From Planctomycetaceae bacterium (lineage in GTDB: Bacteria > Planctomycetota > Planctomycetia > Pirellulales > UBA1268): a stretch of DNA of 5,127 nucleotides. Positions 1 through 5,127 of this stretch are shown here, in pieces. A program made the translations under genes and the position numbers. The stretch is from the NCBI GenBank assembly GCA_018694455.1, contig JABHNP010000183.1, forward strand, positions 1 to 5,127, read 5' to 3'. Numbering within the stretch: the stretch's first letter is position 1; the number at the start of each line of letters is the position of its first letter. The notes below the pieces were generated by a model that did no database searches, was not told the DNA's origin, and was given only the letters and a program-made list of their open reading frames with translations.

Positions 1-569
1 GCAGCAAGCATGAGAATGCCAATACCAGCTCCAAAGTATCCACCGTACATTCCGATAAAAAACTGAACACCTGCTGCAAATAGAAGTGTTTTTTTATTAG
101 GGTTATTGCTGGCATTGTCCTCTTTATTTTTTTGACTGTCGGCAAATCTTTTTGATAAGAGAGGCTGGATGGCAAAAAGCGCGGCTGCCAAAAGTATTAG
201 TACAGGAACAACCGCATCAAAATACGTTGTTGGTAGTACAAGAACAAGAAGTGTTCCAATAACGCTACCTACAATACTGGGAAGAAAAAGCCAGGTTGAC
301 CATTTTGGCTGAGTACTACGTTCGTGACGGTATTCCCAAGTCGCTGATAATGTTCCAGGCCAAAGGCCGATAGTACTTGTTGCATTGGCAATAACAAGAC
401 GGGCCGGATCAGCAGGTAGGATGGCGGCGAGTGCTGGGAAAGTAAGAATTGTGCCACCACCTGCAACCGAATTAATTGCTGCAGCCACTGCGGTAATCGC
501 AGCTATAAAAGCTAAAGATGGCAGGGAGTTAGCTGACTCAAATAACAAGAGAGCACATGCGCACAACAT
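1..569 (-). CDS. TauE/SafE-family membrane transporter, partial (3' end beyond window)
   Basis: The reading frame is open from an ATG at 569 to the window edge, giving 189 codons of a family that usually has about 250-270 residues, so the C-terminal part is missing. The protein is very hydrophobic. The first half carries NSVAGGGT (residues 33-40) followed by LTFPAL and ATSTIGLWPGTLSA (63-76). After a polar linker rich in Lys and Asn (about 139-160), the second half begins with a related glycine-rich motif, GGYFGAGIG (176-184). This internal duplication is the hallmark of TauE/SafE (YfcA-like) inner-membrane permeases, proposed to export or import sulfite, sulfonates or related organic anions; the substrate here cannot be read. 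Membrane segments are visible at about 16-35, 94-112 and 119-137. The ATG is the only usable start, because an in-frame stop lies 18-21 bases upstream. It overlaps the CHAT gene stop by one base, with a weak AGGG about 11 bases ahead. Confidence 0.88.
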   Translation of the reverse strand, partial: MLCACALLLFESANSLPSLAFIAAITAVAAAINSVAGGGTILTFPALAAILPADPARLVIANATSTIGLWPGTLSATWEYRHERSTQPKWSTWLFLPSIVGSVIGTLLVLVLPTTYFDAVVPVLILLAAALFAIQPLLSKRFADSQKNKEDNASNNPNKKTLLFAAGVQFFIGMYGGYFGAGIGILMLA

Positions 570-3500
570 TATTCGGCAGGCCCTATTTTATTTGGAGAGA
601 GAAGTTCTTTTTCTGGGCCAGTTTTAGGGGGCTTCGGTTGTATAACGCCACAGTCAATTAAGGTATAACCAGCCCAGAAAAAAGGATGCTTTGCATTTTG
701 GGGAATGACAGAATCCACCACTTTAATTCGAGGCTCTCTGTCAAAGTCGGGCTGTTCATTTGTGACAAGATCAACTGCACGTTGCCAACTTTTTGTGGCA
801 GGAACGGGAGCGTCTTGTTGAGCCTCATGTTGGCGATCTTTTATGAATTCAATGCCGAGATCGATGGCTGTGCGTCCGCCGACATTCCACCGGCTGAGAA
901 TAGCAGTTTCGGTTCCTGTTGCGACAAGATCCATAGCAGCCATAAAGAGATCATTTCCGGGAGAAGCACTTAATTTATTGAGGCCCTCGGAAGCTTGTGT
1001 TTGCATGCCTGTTAGAACAACACATCGTGCGGTCTTCGCGGGAGCGTTGAGCCACTCGTTGAAAGACATGCCCGGCCTGCCACCGTGTGTCGCTATTAGT
1101 GGTCGGTTCGTGCTTGTTCCGGGCATTGAAAGTTCGTCAAAAATGAGCAGGTTATCGGCTAGCGAAGCGGACCCACCAACGGGTTTGTTCGCTTCTCTCG
1201 CTGGTAGCACAAGAGCGTCAGGTAAAGCAGTCTGTACACGTGCGAGCAAGGCGCTGGCTTGTTCCGACGCATTGTTACGGTAAGTCAAATTTGCATGCAC
1301 TTCAGTGAGAGAAGGCACGGATGATTTTTGTCGAGGTCTAACAGCAAGACTTCGGGATGGTGAATATCGGAGTAAGCAGACATCTCTTAGCCGCAGGTGT
1401 GCGTCGTCATCTGTTCTTGTTTTCTTACGACCCACCGGAAGTAATTCAAATGGTAGGTACCACAGTAAGCCATCTGGAACAATTATCAGTTCATCATATT
1501 CTTGGTGAGCATGCAGTGATACTGTTGAATCTTCGAACAACAAGGAAGCTAAGGTTTCGACATCATGCCGCCACTCATTGTTATCAAGCCGATCAGTTTC
1601 TACGGGACGTAGAGGGTGGTAGAGACTAAGGGAACGTGCGAGTGCAATTACCGTTTTGCGTACTTCGTCAGGACGCTTCACCCTCCAGGAGGCCGCTTGC
1701 TTCGAGGCTTCGAGGCTGGCAAACAACCCAGCGTTCGTCCACGTGAATGTAAGGAGGCGTTGTTTGTTGACAAGTCGTTCTCTGACTGCCGTTGTTTCTA
1801 AAAGCGGTGGGAACTGTAGTGGAAAAATATTTCTGCCTGCAGCGATAAAATTGATCTGACTCTGCAAGATGCCGTTTCTCGTAGCAAATTCTTTCCACAA
1901 CTTAGAAGTGTCGCTAACCTCTGCATCAAGAGGTGGGCCAGTGGATTTCAGTAAAGACTTTTTCAGTGACCGTCGTATGGCATCAATTGTGCTGAGGTTT
2001 GTTGCAACATCAGGATAATGAGCTAATATTTTTTTACGAAGCGTAGACTCTTCATCACTTATTTCCGAAGTGTTGCTCAATAAATGAAGAAGGTTGTCGC
2101 GTCGGCCGCCTAACGGACGGTTTGCAAGCCATCGGTTCCGCCGGTCATGCTCAACGGCATCAAGCCAGGCTTCATCACCTCGACTATTTGTAAGGAAAAT
2201 ATTTTGAGTTACTGCAAGCCAAGCGTTAAAAGCAGAGGATCTGTCCGTAGAGATTACAGCAATGGCGTCAAGTGGATCTGTCTGAACGCTGACTGATTGA
2301 GGGTCTGCAAGTAAGCCTTTGAAAAGGTCACTCGCTTCTCGGTCGGAGTACCCCGATTCTTTTCGAAGAATCGCATCGGTGAGGAGTTGAGTTTGGAAGA
2401 GTGTCGATGAGCATCCCCGCGCAAGAGTCAGTGCCTTTGCGTATTCAGCATCACCTTGAGCATTATTTCCTCCGGAGTATGCAATTAAAGACCCTGCATA
2501 TTTGAAGTACGCACCGCATCGACCCAACGCGAGTTCACTGTTTTCAAGAAGGTGGTTCAGTTTAAATGCAGATCTGGCGGCTTGCTGAATATTACCTTGT
2601 TCAGCAAGAACTGCCGTAGTATTTGAAAGGAGCCTTAAAGAAAGGCTCGGCAACTGTTTTTCGGACCATCCAATTACTGCCGCTACAGACTGCGGTAATC
2701 TGCCATCGAGCGCAAGATGTGCATTAGCTGCCCAACGAAAGGCTTCTTCTAATGCGCGAGCATCTTCTTGGACAGCTGCTGCGAATGCGGCCTGCTCGAG
2801 CACTTTTGTTGCACGTTCAAGATCGCCAGTATCAATTGCAATTCTGCCCGCGACCAACAGCGCCCATGGCGTTAGAGAATGGTCAAATTGAGTCTCAAGG
2901 AGTGAACCACGATTTAATAAGGGTAATGCCTGCTCGTTTCGTGCCTCAGACCAATAGACGATGCCGAGGCAGACATCAATCCATGCTTGTGAAAAATGGT
3001 TTTGGGGTGCTGGCCGTTGCTGTAACCACGAAGAGATATTTTCTAAAGCTTTGCCATCTTTGGCTAATGGTCCAAGGAGATCGGTTCGCCTGTACAGGCT
3101 TATGGCAAGTGAACGCATGATTTCATGAGGTCGCACCGGGTACTCAATAGGTGCCGAGAGTACACCGCCTCCTTGCAAAACACTTTGTGGATCTGATGTG
3201 CCTAAGCGAATTGTCAGTCGGCTCGGAAGGTCAGAGAGAGTTATGTTTCTCGGTAAGGGTCCCCAGAGTTGTCGAGCTCGCTCGTTGCGAGCTTTGAGTG
3301 GCTGGTTTGGGAAGCGAATATCTTGAAGCCAATTGCCGTGTGACGATGCGTGAGTTATTGCTTCGTTATAAAAACCGACCGCTTCCCGATAGCGGCCTGT
3401 TTCAAAAAGACATTCGCCTACGATTGCAGCAGCAGCGGCTGAATCAATCCATCGTTGGGTTCCAAATTTTAGACATCCCTTGTACTCCTTCTGAGCTAAT

Positions 3501-3802
3501 TCAAGTGCGCCGCTAAAATTGCCGTAGGCCAGAGCTCGTTGTGCCAGATCATATACCTGGCTCGGAACGGTTCGGCCTCCGTCTCCTGGCATTGAAAACG
3601 TCTGGCTTTGGCAAACTTTTATTGAGAACCCGTAAAAAATGAGTCCCAAAAAAGCACTAATTACAACATTGGAAAAACGGGTCACGGATTGAACTTCTAG
3701 AGAAGATTGTGGTTTACAGTCGCTAGCGAACAAGTTGTTCTCGAAAACGTGCCCTCTCAAACTAATCGTTCGGTGTGCTGAGAGGCAAAAGCTGAATGGC
3801 AT
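569..3802 (-). CDS. TPR-CHAT domain protein, exported or membrane-anchored, probable pseudo-protease
   Basis: The protein has 1077 residues. Residues about 46-59 (VVISAFLGLIFYGF) form a hydrophobic segment after a basic residue, fitting a signal peptide or single membrane anchor, so the bulk probably lies outside the cytoplasm. Residues about 80-560 are alpha-helical with TPR-like repeats, for example ALELA, GRYREAVGFYNEAI and GDLERATKVLEQA, expected to bind partners. The CHAT domain spans about 690-1052, with IIVPDGLLWYLPFELLP around 773-789, THGG containing H906, VVLTGMQT at 928-935, LSRWNV, and a terminal HPFFWAGYTLID from 1039. CHAT proteins are cysteine proteases of the caspase/separase clan that use a His-Cys dyad. 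Here the LSACxT cysteine aligns with M933, so catalysis is probably lost. The first 39 residues look unlike a leader, and GTG at 3685 (residue 40) would give a standard signal peptide; 3802 is the longest possible start. The partner and target are unknown. Confidence 0.88.
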   Translation of the reverse strand: MPFSFCLSAHRTISLRGHVFENNLFASDCKPQSSLEVQSVTRFSNVVISAFLGLIFYGFSIKVCQSQTFSMPGDGGRTVPSQVYDLAQRALAYGNFSGALELAQKEYKGCLKFGTQRWIDSAAAAAIVGECLFETGRYREAVGFYNEAITHASSHGNWLQDIRFPNQPLKARNERARQLWGPLPRNITLSDLPSRLTIRLGTSDPQSVLQGGGVLSAPIEYPVRPHEIMRSLAISLYRRTDLLGPLAKDGKALENISSWLQQRPAPQNHFSQAWIDVCLGIVYWSEARNEQALPLLNRGSLLETQFDHSLTPWALLVAGRIAIDTGDLERATKVLEQAAFAAAVQEDARALEEAFRWAANAHLALDGRLPQSVAAVIGWSEKQLPSLSLRLLSNTTAVLAEQGNIQQAARSAFKLNHLLENSELALGRCGAYFKYAGSLIAYSGGNNAQGDAEYAKALTLARGCSSTLFQTQLLTDAILRKESGYSDREASDLFKGLLADPQSVSVQTDPLDAIAVISTDRSSAFNAWLAVTQNIFLTNSRGDEAWLDAVEHDRRNRWLANRPLGGRRDNLLHLLSNTSEISDEESTLRKKILAHYPDVATNLSTIDAIRRSLKKSLLKSTGPPLDAEVSDTSKLWKEFATRNGILQSQINFIAAGRNIFPLQFPPLLETTAVRERLVNKQRLLTFTWTNAGLFASLEASKQAASWRVKRPDEVRKTVIALARSLSLYHPLRPVETDRLDNNEWRHDVETLASLLFEDSTVSLHAHQEYDELIIVPDGLLWYLPFELLPVGRKKTRTDDDAHLRLRDVCLLRYSPSRSLAVRPRQKSSVPSLTEVHANLTYRNNASEQASALLARVQTALPDALVLPAREANKPVGGSASLADNLLIFDELSMPGTSTNRPLIATHGGRPGMSFNEWLNAPAKTARCVVLTGMQTQASEGLNKLSASPGNDLFMAAMDLVATGTETAILSRWNVGGRTAIDLGIEFIKDRQHEAQQDAPVPATKSWQRAVDLVTNEQPDFDREPRIKVVDSVIPQNAKHPFFWAGYTLIDCGVIQPKPPKTGPEKELLSPNKIGPAE

Positions 3803-3832
3803 CGTGAGGCGAGGCCAGCGATATTACAAAGT

Positions 3833-3846
3833 TGTGACGTGTCACA
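3833..3846. promoter_or_regulatory. 14-bp palindrome TGTGACGTGTCACA, probable operator between divergent genes
   Basis: Two perfect 6-bp inverted arms, TGTGAC and GTCACA, flank a 2-bp centre. The outer pentamers, TGTGA and TCACA, are those of a CRP site, but their spacing is 4 bp, as in FNR-type sites, rather than the 6 bp of classic CRP. A dimeric regulator of the CRP/FNR superfamily, or another palindrome-binding repressor, is therefore plausible. On the minus strand a TAATAT hexamer (3826-3821) lies just downstream. If it is the -10 element, the palindrome covers the spacer and -35 zone, which would suit repression of the CHAT operon with a start near 3814. It could equally act on the rightward lipoprotein gene. 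The palindrome is seen; its function is inferred. Confidence 0.5.
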
Positions 3847-3970
3847 CTTGGGTAAATGGGCAAGATCGGTAGCAGAATCTTGAGTGGTTTTAATGAAAAT
3901 CGGAATTACCGCAAGTTTACGGGTTAGAGCGGTCGATACGTCATTACCGGACTTTAAGGGCTCTGATTAT

Positions 3971-4240
3971 ATGGCTCGTCACTCTCAAGTATCAGTCAAG
4001 CAAACTACTATGCACCGTTTTTTCCTACTCTTTTTCGTTGTTGTCGTCGGGGCGTCTCTTGTTGGGTGCCAAGTTGATGTGAGTGGACAAACTCTACCTA
4101 GCGCTTATTACTTGCAAGATGACATTCAATATTTCCCGGCAGGTCCAGAATTTAAACTCTCGAAGGAAGCAGCAGCGCTCAAAGCGTATAGTGATCAAAA
4201 CAGTGTGGATGATCAGACAAACTGTGATTCGTGCCGTTAA
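3971..4240 (+). CDS. Small lipoprotein of unknown function with C-terminal CxxC
   Basis: The gene encodes 89 residues from this start. A charged N-terminus leads into MHRFFLLFFVVVVGASLVGC, a signal sequence ending in the lipobox LVGC. The Cys would be lipidated after signal peptidase II cleavage, leaving a mature protein of about 57 residues. The mature part contains TLPSAYYLQDDIQYFPAGPE and then a helical KLSKEAAALKAYSDQ stretch, and it ends in CDSC near the C-terminus. The start is uncertain: ATG 3971 has AAGGG 10 bases upstream; ATG 4010 would give the textbook lipobox position (Cys at residue 20) but has no clear ribosome site; the open frame reaches back to 3884, where the extra residues look non-coding. 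It stands alone, divergent from the CHAT operon and upstream of mraZ. I recall similar short secreted proteins with the YYLxDDxQYFPAGPEF core in planctomycetes, but no function is known to me. Confidence 0.72.
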   Translation: MARHSQVSVKQTTMHRFFLLFFVVVVGASLVGCQVDVSGQTLPSAYYLQDDIQYFPAGPEFKLSKEAAALKAYSDQNSVDDQTNCDSCR

Positions 4241-4399
4241 TCGTTTTCTTTGCTGTCCGCCGAACGCAACATACCCCCCCGACTCATTCGGGAACTATGC
4301 GTGCTTGAGGGCGATTCTCCGAAAAGCCCAAAAAAGAGTCTTTTTGTGAAGGATCAAAAGTGTTTTGCCTGAAACTTTGAACACTGCAGGCATAACTGC

Positions 4400-4427
4400 T
4401 TGCATGTTTGGCAGCTTTTTGTATTAT
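4400..4427 (+). promoter_or_regulatory. Candidate upstream mraZ promoter (TTGCAT-N16-TATTAT)
   Basis: TTGCAT at 4400-4405 and TATTAT at 4422-4427 are separated by 16 bases. This matches the sigma70 consensus at 4 of 6 positions in the -35 hexamer and 5 of 6 in the -10. It lies just upstream of a better candidate, so the two could form a tandem pair for mraZ. The call rests on hexamer matches alone in an AT-rich stretch, where chance matches are common. Confidence 0.3.
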
Positions 4428-4438
4428 TCTGTGGGAAG

Positions 4439-4468
4439 TTGACCCATTAAGTAGTTTTAAAGTATAAA
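4439..4468 (+). promoter_or_regulatory. Probable main mraZ promoter (TTGACC-N18-TATAAA)
   Basis: TTGACC (4439-4444) and TATAAA (4463-4468) each match the sigma70 consensus at 5 of 6 positions, with an 18-base spacer. Transcription would start near 4475, leaving a leader of about 100 bases before the mraZ ATG. The -35 element lies inside an inverted TGGG-N7-CCCA (4432-4446), and another GTGGG (4472-4476) sits at the predicted start. E. coli MraZ represses its own promoter by binding TGGGN repeats with 10-bp periodicity. The copies here are not spaced that way, so autoregulation is plausible but inferred. Confidence 0.55.
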
Positions 4469-4480
4469 TTTGTGGGTTTT

Positions 4481-4515
4481 GTGCCAAATAAACAGTAGTG
4501 TTGTGACATGGCACT
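4481..4515 (+). promoter_or_regulatory. mraZ leader element: 6-bp inverted repeat and degenerate copy of the 3833 palindrome
   Basis: GTGCCA (4481-4486) and TGGCAC (4509-4514) can pair around a 22-base loop in the predicted mraZ leader. The right side overlaps TGTGACATGGCACT (4502-4515), which matches the palindrome at 3833-3846 at 10 of 14 positions, or 11 of 15 when the preceding shared T is counted. It keeps one perfect arm, TGTGAC. It could be a weaker site for the same regulator or an RNA structure; chance cannot be excluded. Confidence 0.25.
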
Positions 4516-4578
4516 CGTCAGGTTTCGTAAATAAGTAAATCTCCTCCCTTCAATGCAGCAGAAGCATGCAACGGTGTC

Positions 4579-5064
4579 ATGACGATCGAATCCGATTTGT
4601 TGCTTGGCGAATTTTCGCGGACGCTCGACGAGCGATATCGCCTTGGCCTGCCCCCAGAATTGCTGGAGCCATTAGTTTCCCAGGGAGAAGAAATTGTTCT
4701 TGCCAAGGAGAGAGCTGGTTGCCTGTCGCTGTGGAACGCTGTGGTTTGGAAGCCACGAATCGATGCGGCAGTAGATGTTCTTCGAAGCAAGTTAGCTGCA
4801 GGAGTTTTGGCTCAGCGAGTCGATCAGGTTCAAAGCCTAGGGCGTTTGCTGTCAACACGTCATCGCACAATTTCATTCGCGGGGCGAGGGCGTTTAGTTG
4901 TCCCAGATGGTTTCAGAGAATTTCTTGGCGTCGAGACTGGCGGTGACCTTTTTGTCGTTGGTGCTGCGGTGTGTATTGAACTTTGGAACCCAATTGCTTG
5001 GAGCGAATTCATAACGACTGAAATGCCTGATTTTCGTAGACAAATTGATGAACTCACGGTGTAG
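4579..5064 (+). CDS. mraZ: Transcriptional regulator MraZ (divergent, planctomycete type)
   Basis: The 161-residue protein is close to the usual length of about 145-160. MraZ consists of two AbrB-like (swapped-hairpin) half-domains that assemble into rings and bind TGGG repeats, repressing the dcw cluster of division and cell-wall genes. The first half-domain shows LDERYRLGLP (16-25), corresponding to the DxKGRxxxP signature, followed by IVLAKERAGCLSLW (39-52). The second shows AGRGRLVVPDGFREFLGVE (101-119), then LFVVGAAVCIELWNPIAW. The signature Lys and Gly of the first repeat are Arg and Tyr, and the Asp of the second repeat is missing. Both arginines expected at the DNA-contact loops remain (R21, R105). 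ATG 4579 is chosen because the conserved LLGEFSRTLDERYRL begins immediately after it; the ribosome site is weak. Its place suggests that rsmH and other dcw genes follow beyond the window. Confidence 0.9.
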   Translation: MTIESDLLLGEFSRTLDERYRLGLPPELLEPLVSQGEEIVLAKERAGCLSLWNAVVWKPRIDAAVDVLRSKLAAGVLAQRVDQVQSLGRLLSTRHRTISFAGRGRLVVPDGFREFLGVETGGDLFVVGAAVCIELWNPIAWSEFITTEMPDFRRQIDELTV

Positions 5065-5127
5065 AGGAAAGACAAAACACAACATTGGCCATGCCTGGAC
5101 GGGAGGCAGAAGTTGACTTGCTTTGGA
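5065..5127 (+). other. Start of the region downstream of mraZ, no recognised gene
   Basis: Sixty-three bases follow the mraZ stop. An ATG at 5091 opens a frame reading MPGREAEVDLLW to the window edge. It has no good ribosome site and does not resemble the N-terminus I would expect for RsmH, the usual next gene. A GGGAGG at 5101-5106 could be the ribosome site of a gene starting at or past the edge. Too little sequence is present to decide. Confidence 0.3.

Larger units (their letters stand above)
4241..4578 (+). other. Intergenic region between lipoprotein gene and mraZ: promoters and short inverted repeats, no gene
   Basis: No convincing coding region lies in these 338 bases. The first part holds a C7 run (4274-4280) next to a small hairpin CCCGA-CTCAT-TCGGG (4278-4292), and a 6-bp inverted repeat TGCCTG/CAGGCA (4366-4371 and 4387-4392) with a 15-base loop. 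CTGC/GCAG followed by CTTTTT (about 4397-4420) is the nearest thing to a terminator for the lipoprotein gene, but its stem is only 4 bp. The second half is AT-rich and carries the two promoter-like pairs and the leader elements described separately, so this stretch probably serves as the mraZ control region. Confidence 0.55.

Noticed and set aside
843..1283. 146-codon plus-strand frame inside the CHAT gene
   Set aside because: It is antisense to the conserved CHAT domain and shows no domain or leader of its own; a shadow frame.
3884..3970. N-terminal extension of the lipoprotein frame back to ATG 3884
   Set aside because: It would place 42 residues before the signal core, which does not suit a lipoprotein signal, while 3971 has a ribosome-site match and 4010 the ideal length.
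4331..4346. AAAAAGAGTCTTTTT inverted repeat resembling a terminator
   Set aside because: The perfect arms leave a loop of one base, and a foldable version has an A-T-only stem, so it is not a credible intrinsic terminator.
4397..4420. CTGC/GCAG stem followed by CTTTTT as a terminator for the lipoprotein gene
   Set aside because: A 4-bp stem with an 11-base loop is too weak, and it overlaps a promoter candidate; mentioned only in the intergenic description.
4284..4514. 76-codon open frame on the minus strand in the gap before mraZ
   Set aside because: Its composition is unremarkable, no domain is visible, and it lies across the promoter-like elements of mraZ; most likely chance.
4577..4946. 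Frames overlapping mraZ on both strands
   Set aside because: MraZ motifs fix the real frame; the others have no recognisable features.

Overview
The window looks chromosomal and most likely comes from a planctomycete (Planctomycetota, probably a Pirellulaceae-like lineage). Three things suggest this: a divergent MraZ with the LDERYRL form of its first motif, a large exported or anchored TPR-CHAT protein of a style common in that phylum, and a small lipoprotein of unknown function. The assignment rests on remembered family appearance, not on a search. I see no tRNA, rRNA, CRISPR array, insertion sequence or integrase, and no clear sign of recent transfer.

Left part, minus strand (1-3802). A 1077-residue protein with an N-terminal hydrophobic segment, a long helical/TPR-like middle and a C-terminal CHAT (caspase/separase-like) domain is followed by a TauE/SafE-type membrane transporter. 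The transporter's start codon shares one base with the CHAT gene's stop codon (TAATG), so the two should be co-transcribed and translationally coupled. The transporter runs off the left edge. The CHAT domain keeps its histidine (H906), but the position of the catalytic cysteine is methionine (M933), so it is probably a pseudo-protease.

Middle (3803-4578). A divergent gap holds a near-perfect 14-bp palindrome (3833-3846) placed to control the CHAT operon, the lipoprotein gene, or both. The small lipoprotein gene (best start 3971) reads rightward and ends in a CxxC motif. A 338-bp gap follows with two sigma70-like promoters, TGGG elements resembling MraZ boxes, and a leader containing a degenerate second copy of the palindrome.

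Right part (4579-5064). mraZ, normally the first gene of the division and cell-wall (dcw) cluster, is complete. The cluster presumably continues beyond the right edge; only 63 bp follow and no recognisable gene begins there.

The window therefore joins the promoter-proximal end of a probable dcw cluster to a divergent accessory pair (pseudo-CHAT protein and anion permease). The main points of interest are the missing CHAT cysteine, the tight coupling to a transporter, and the operator-like motif shared by two intergenic regions.
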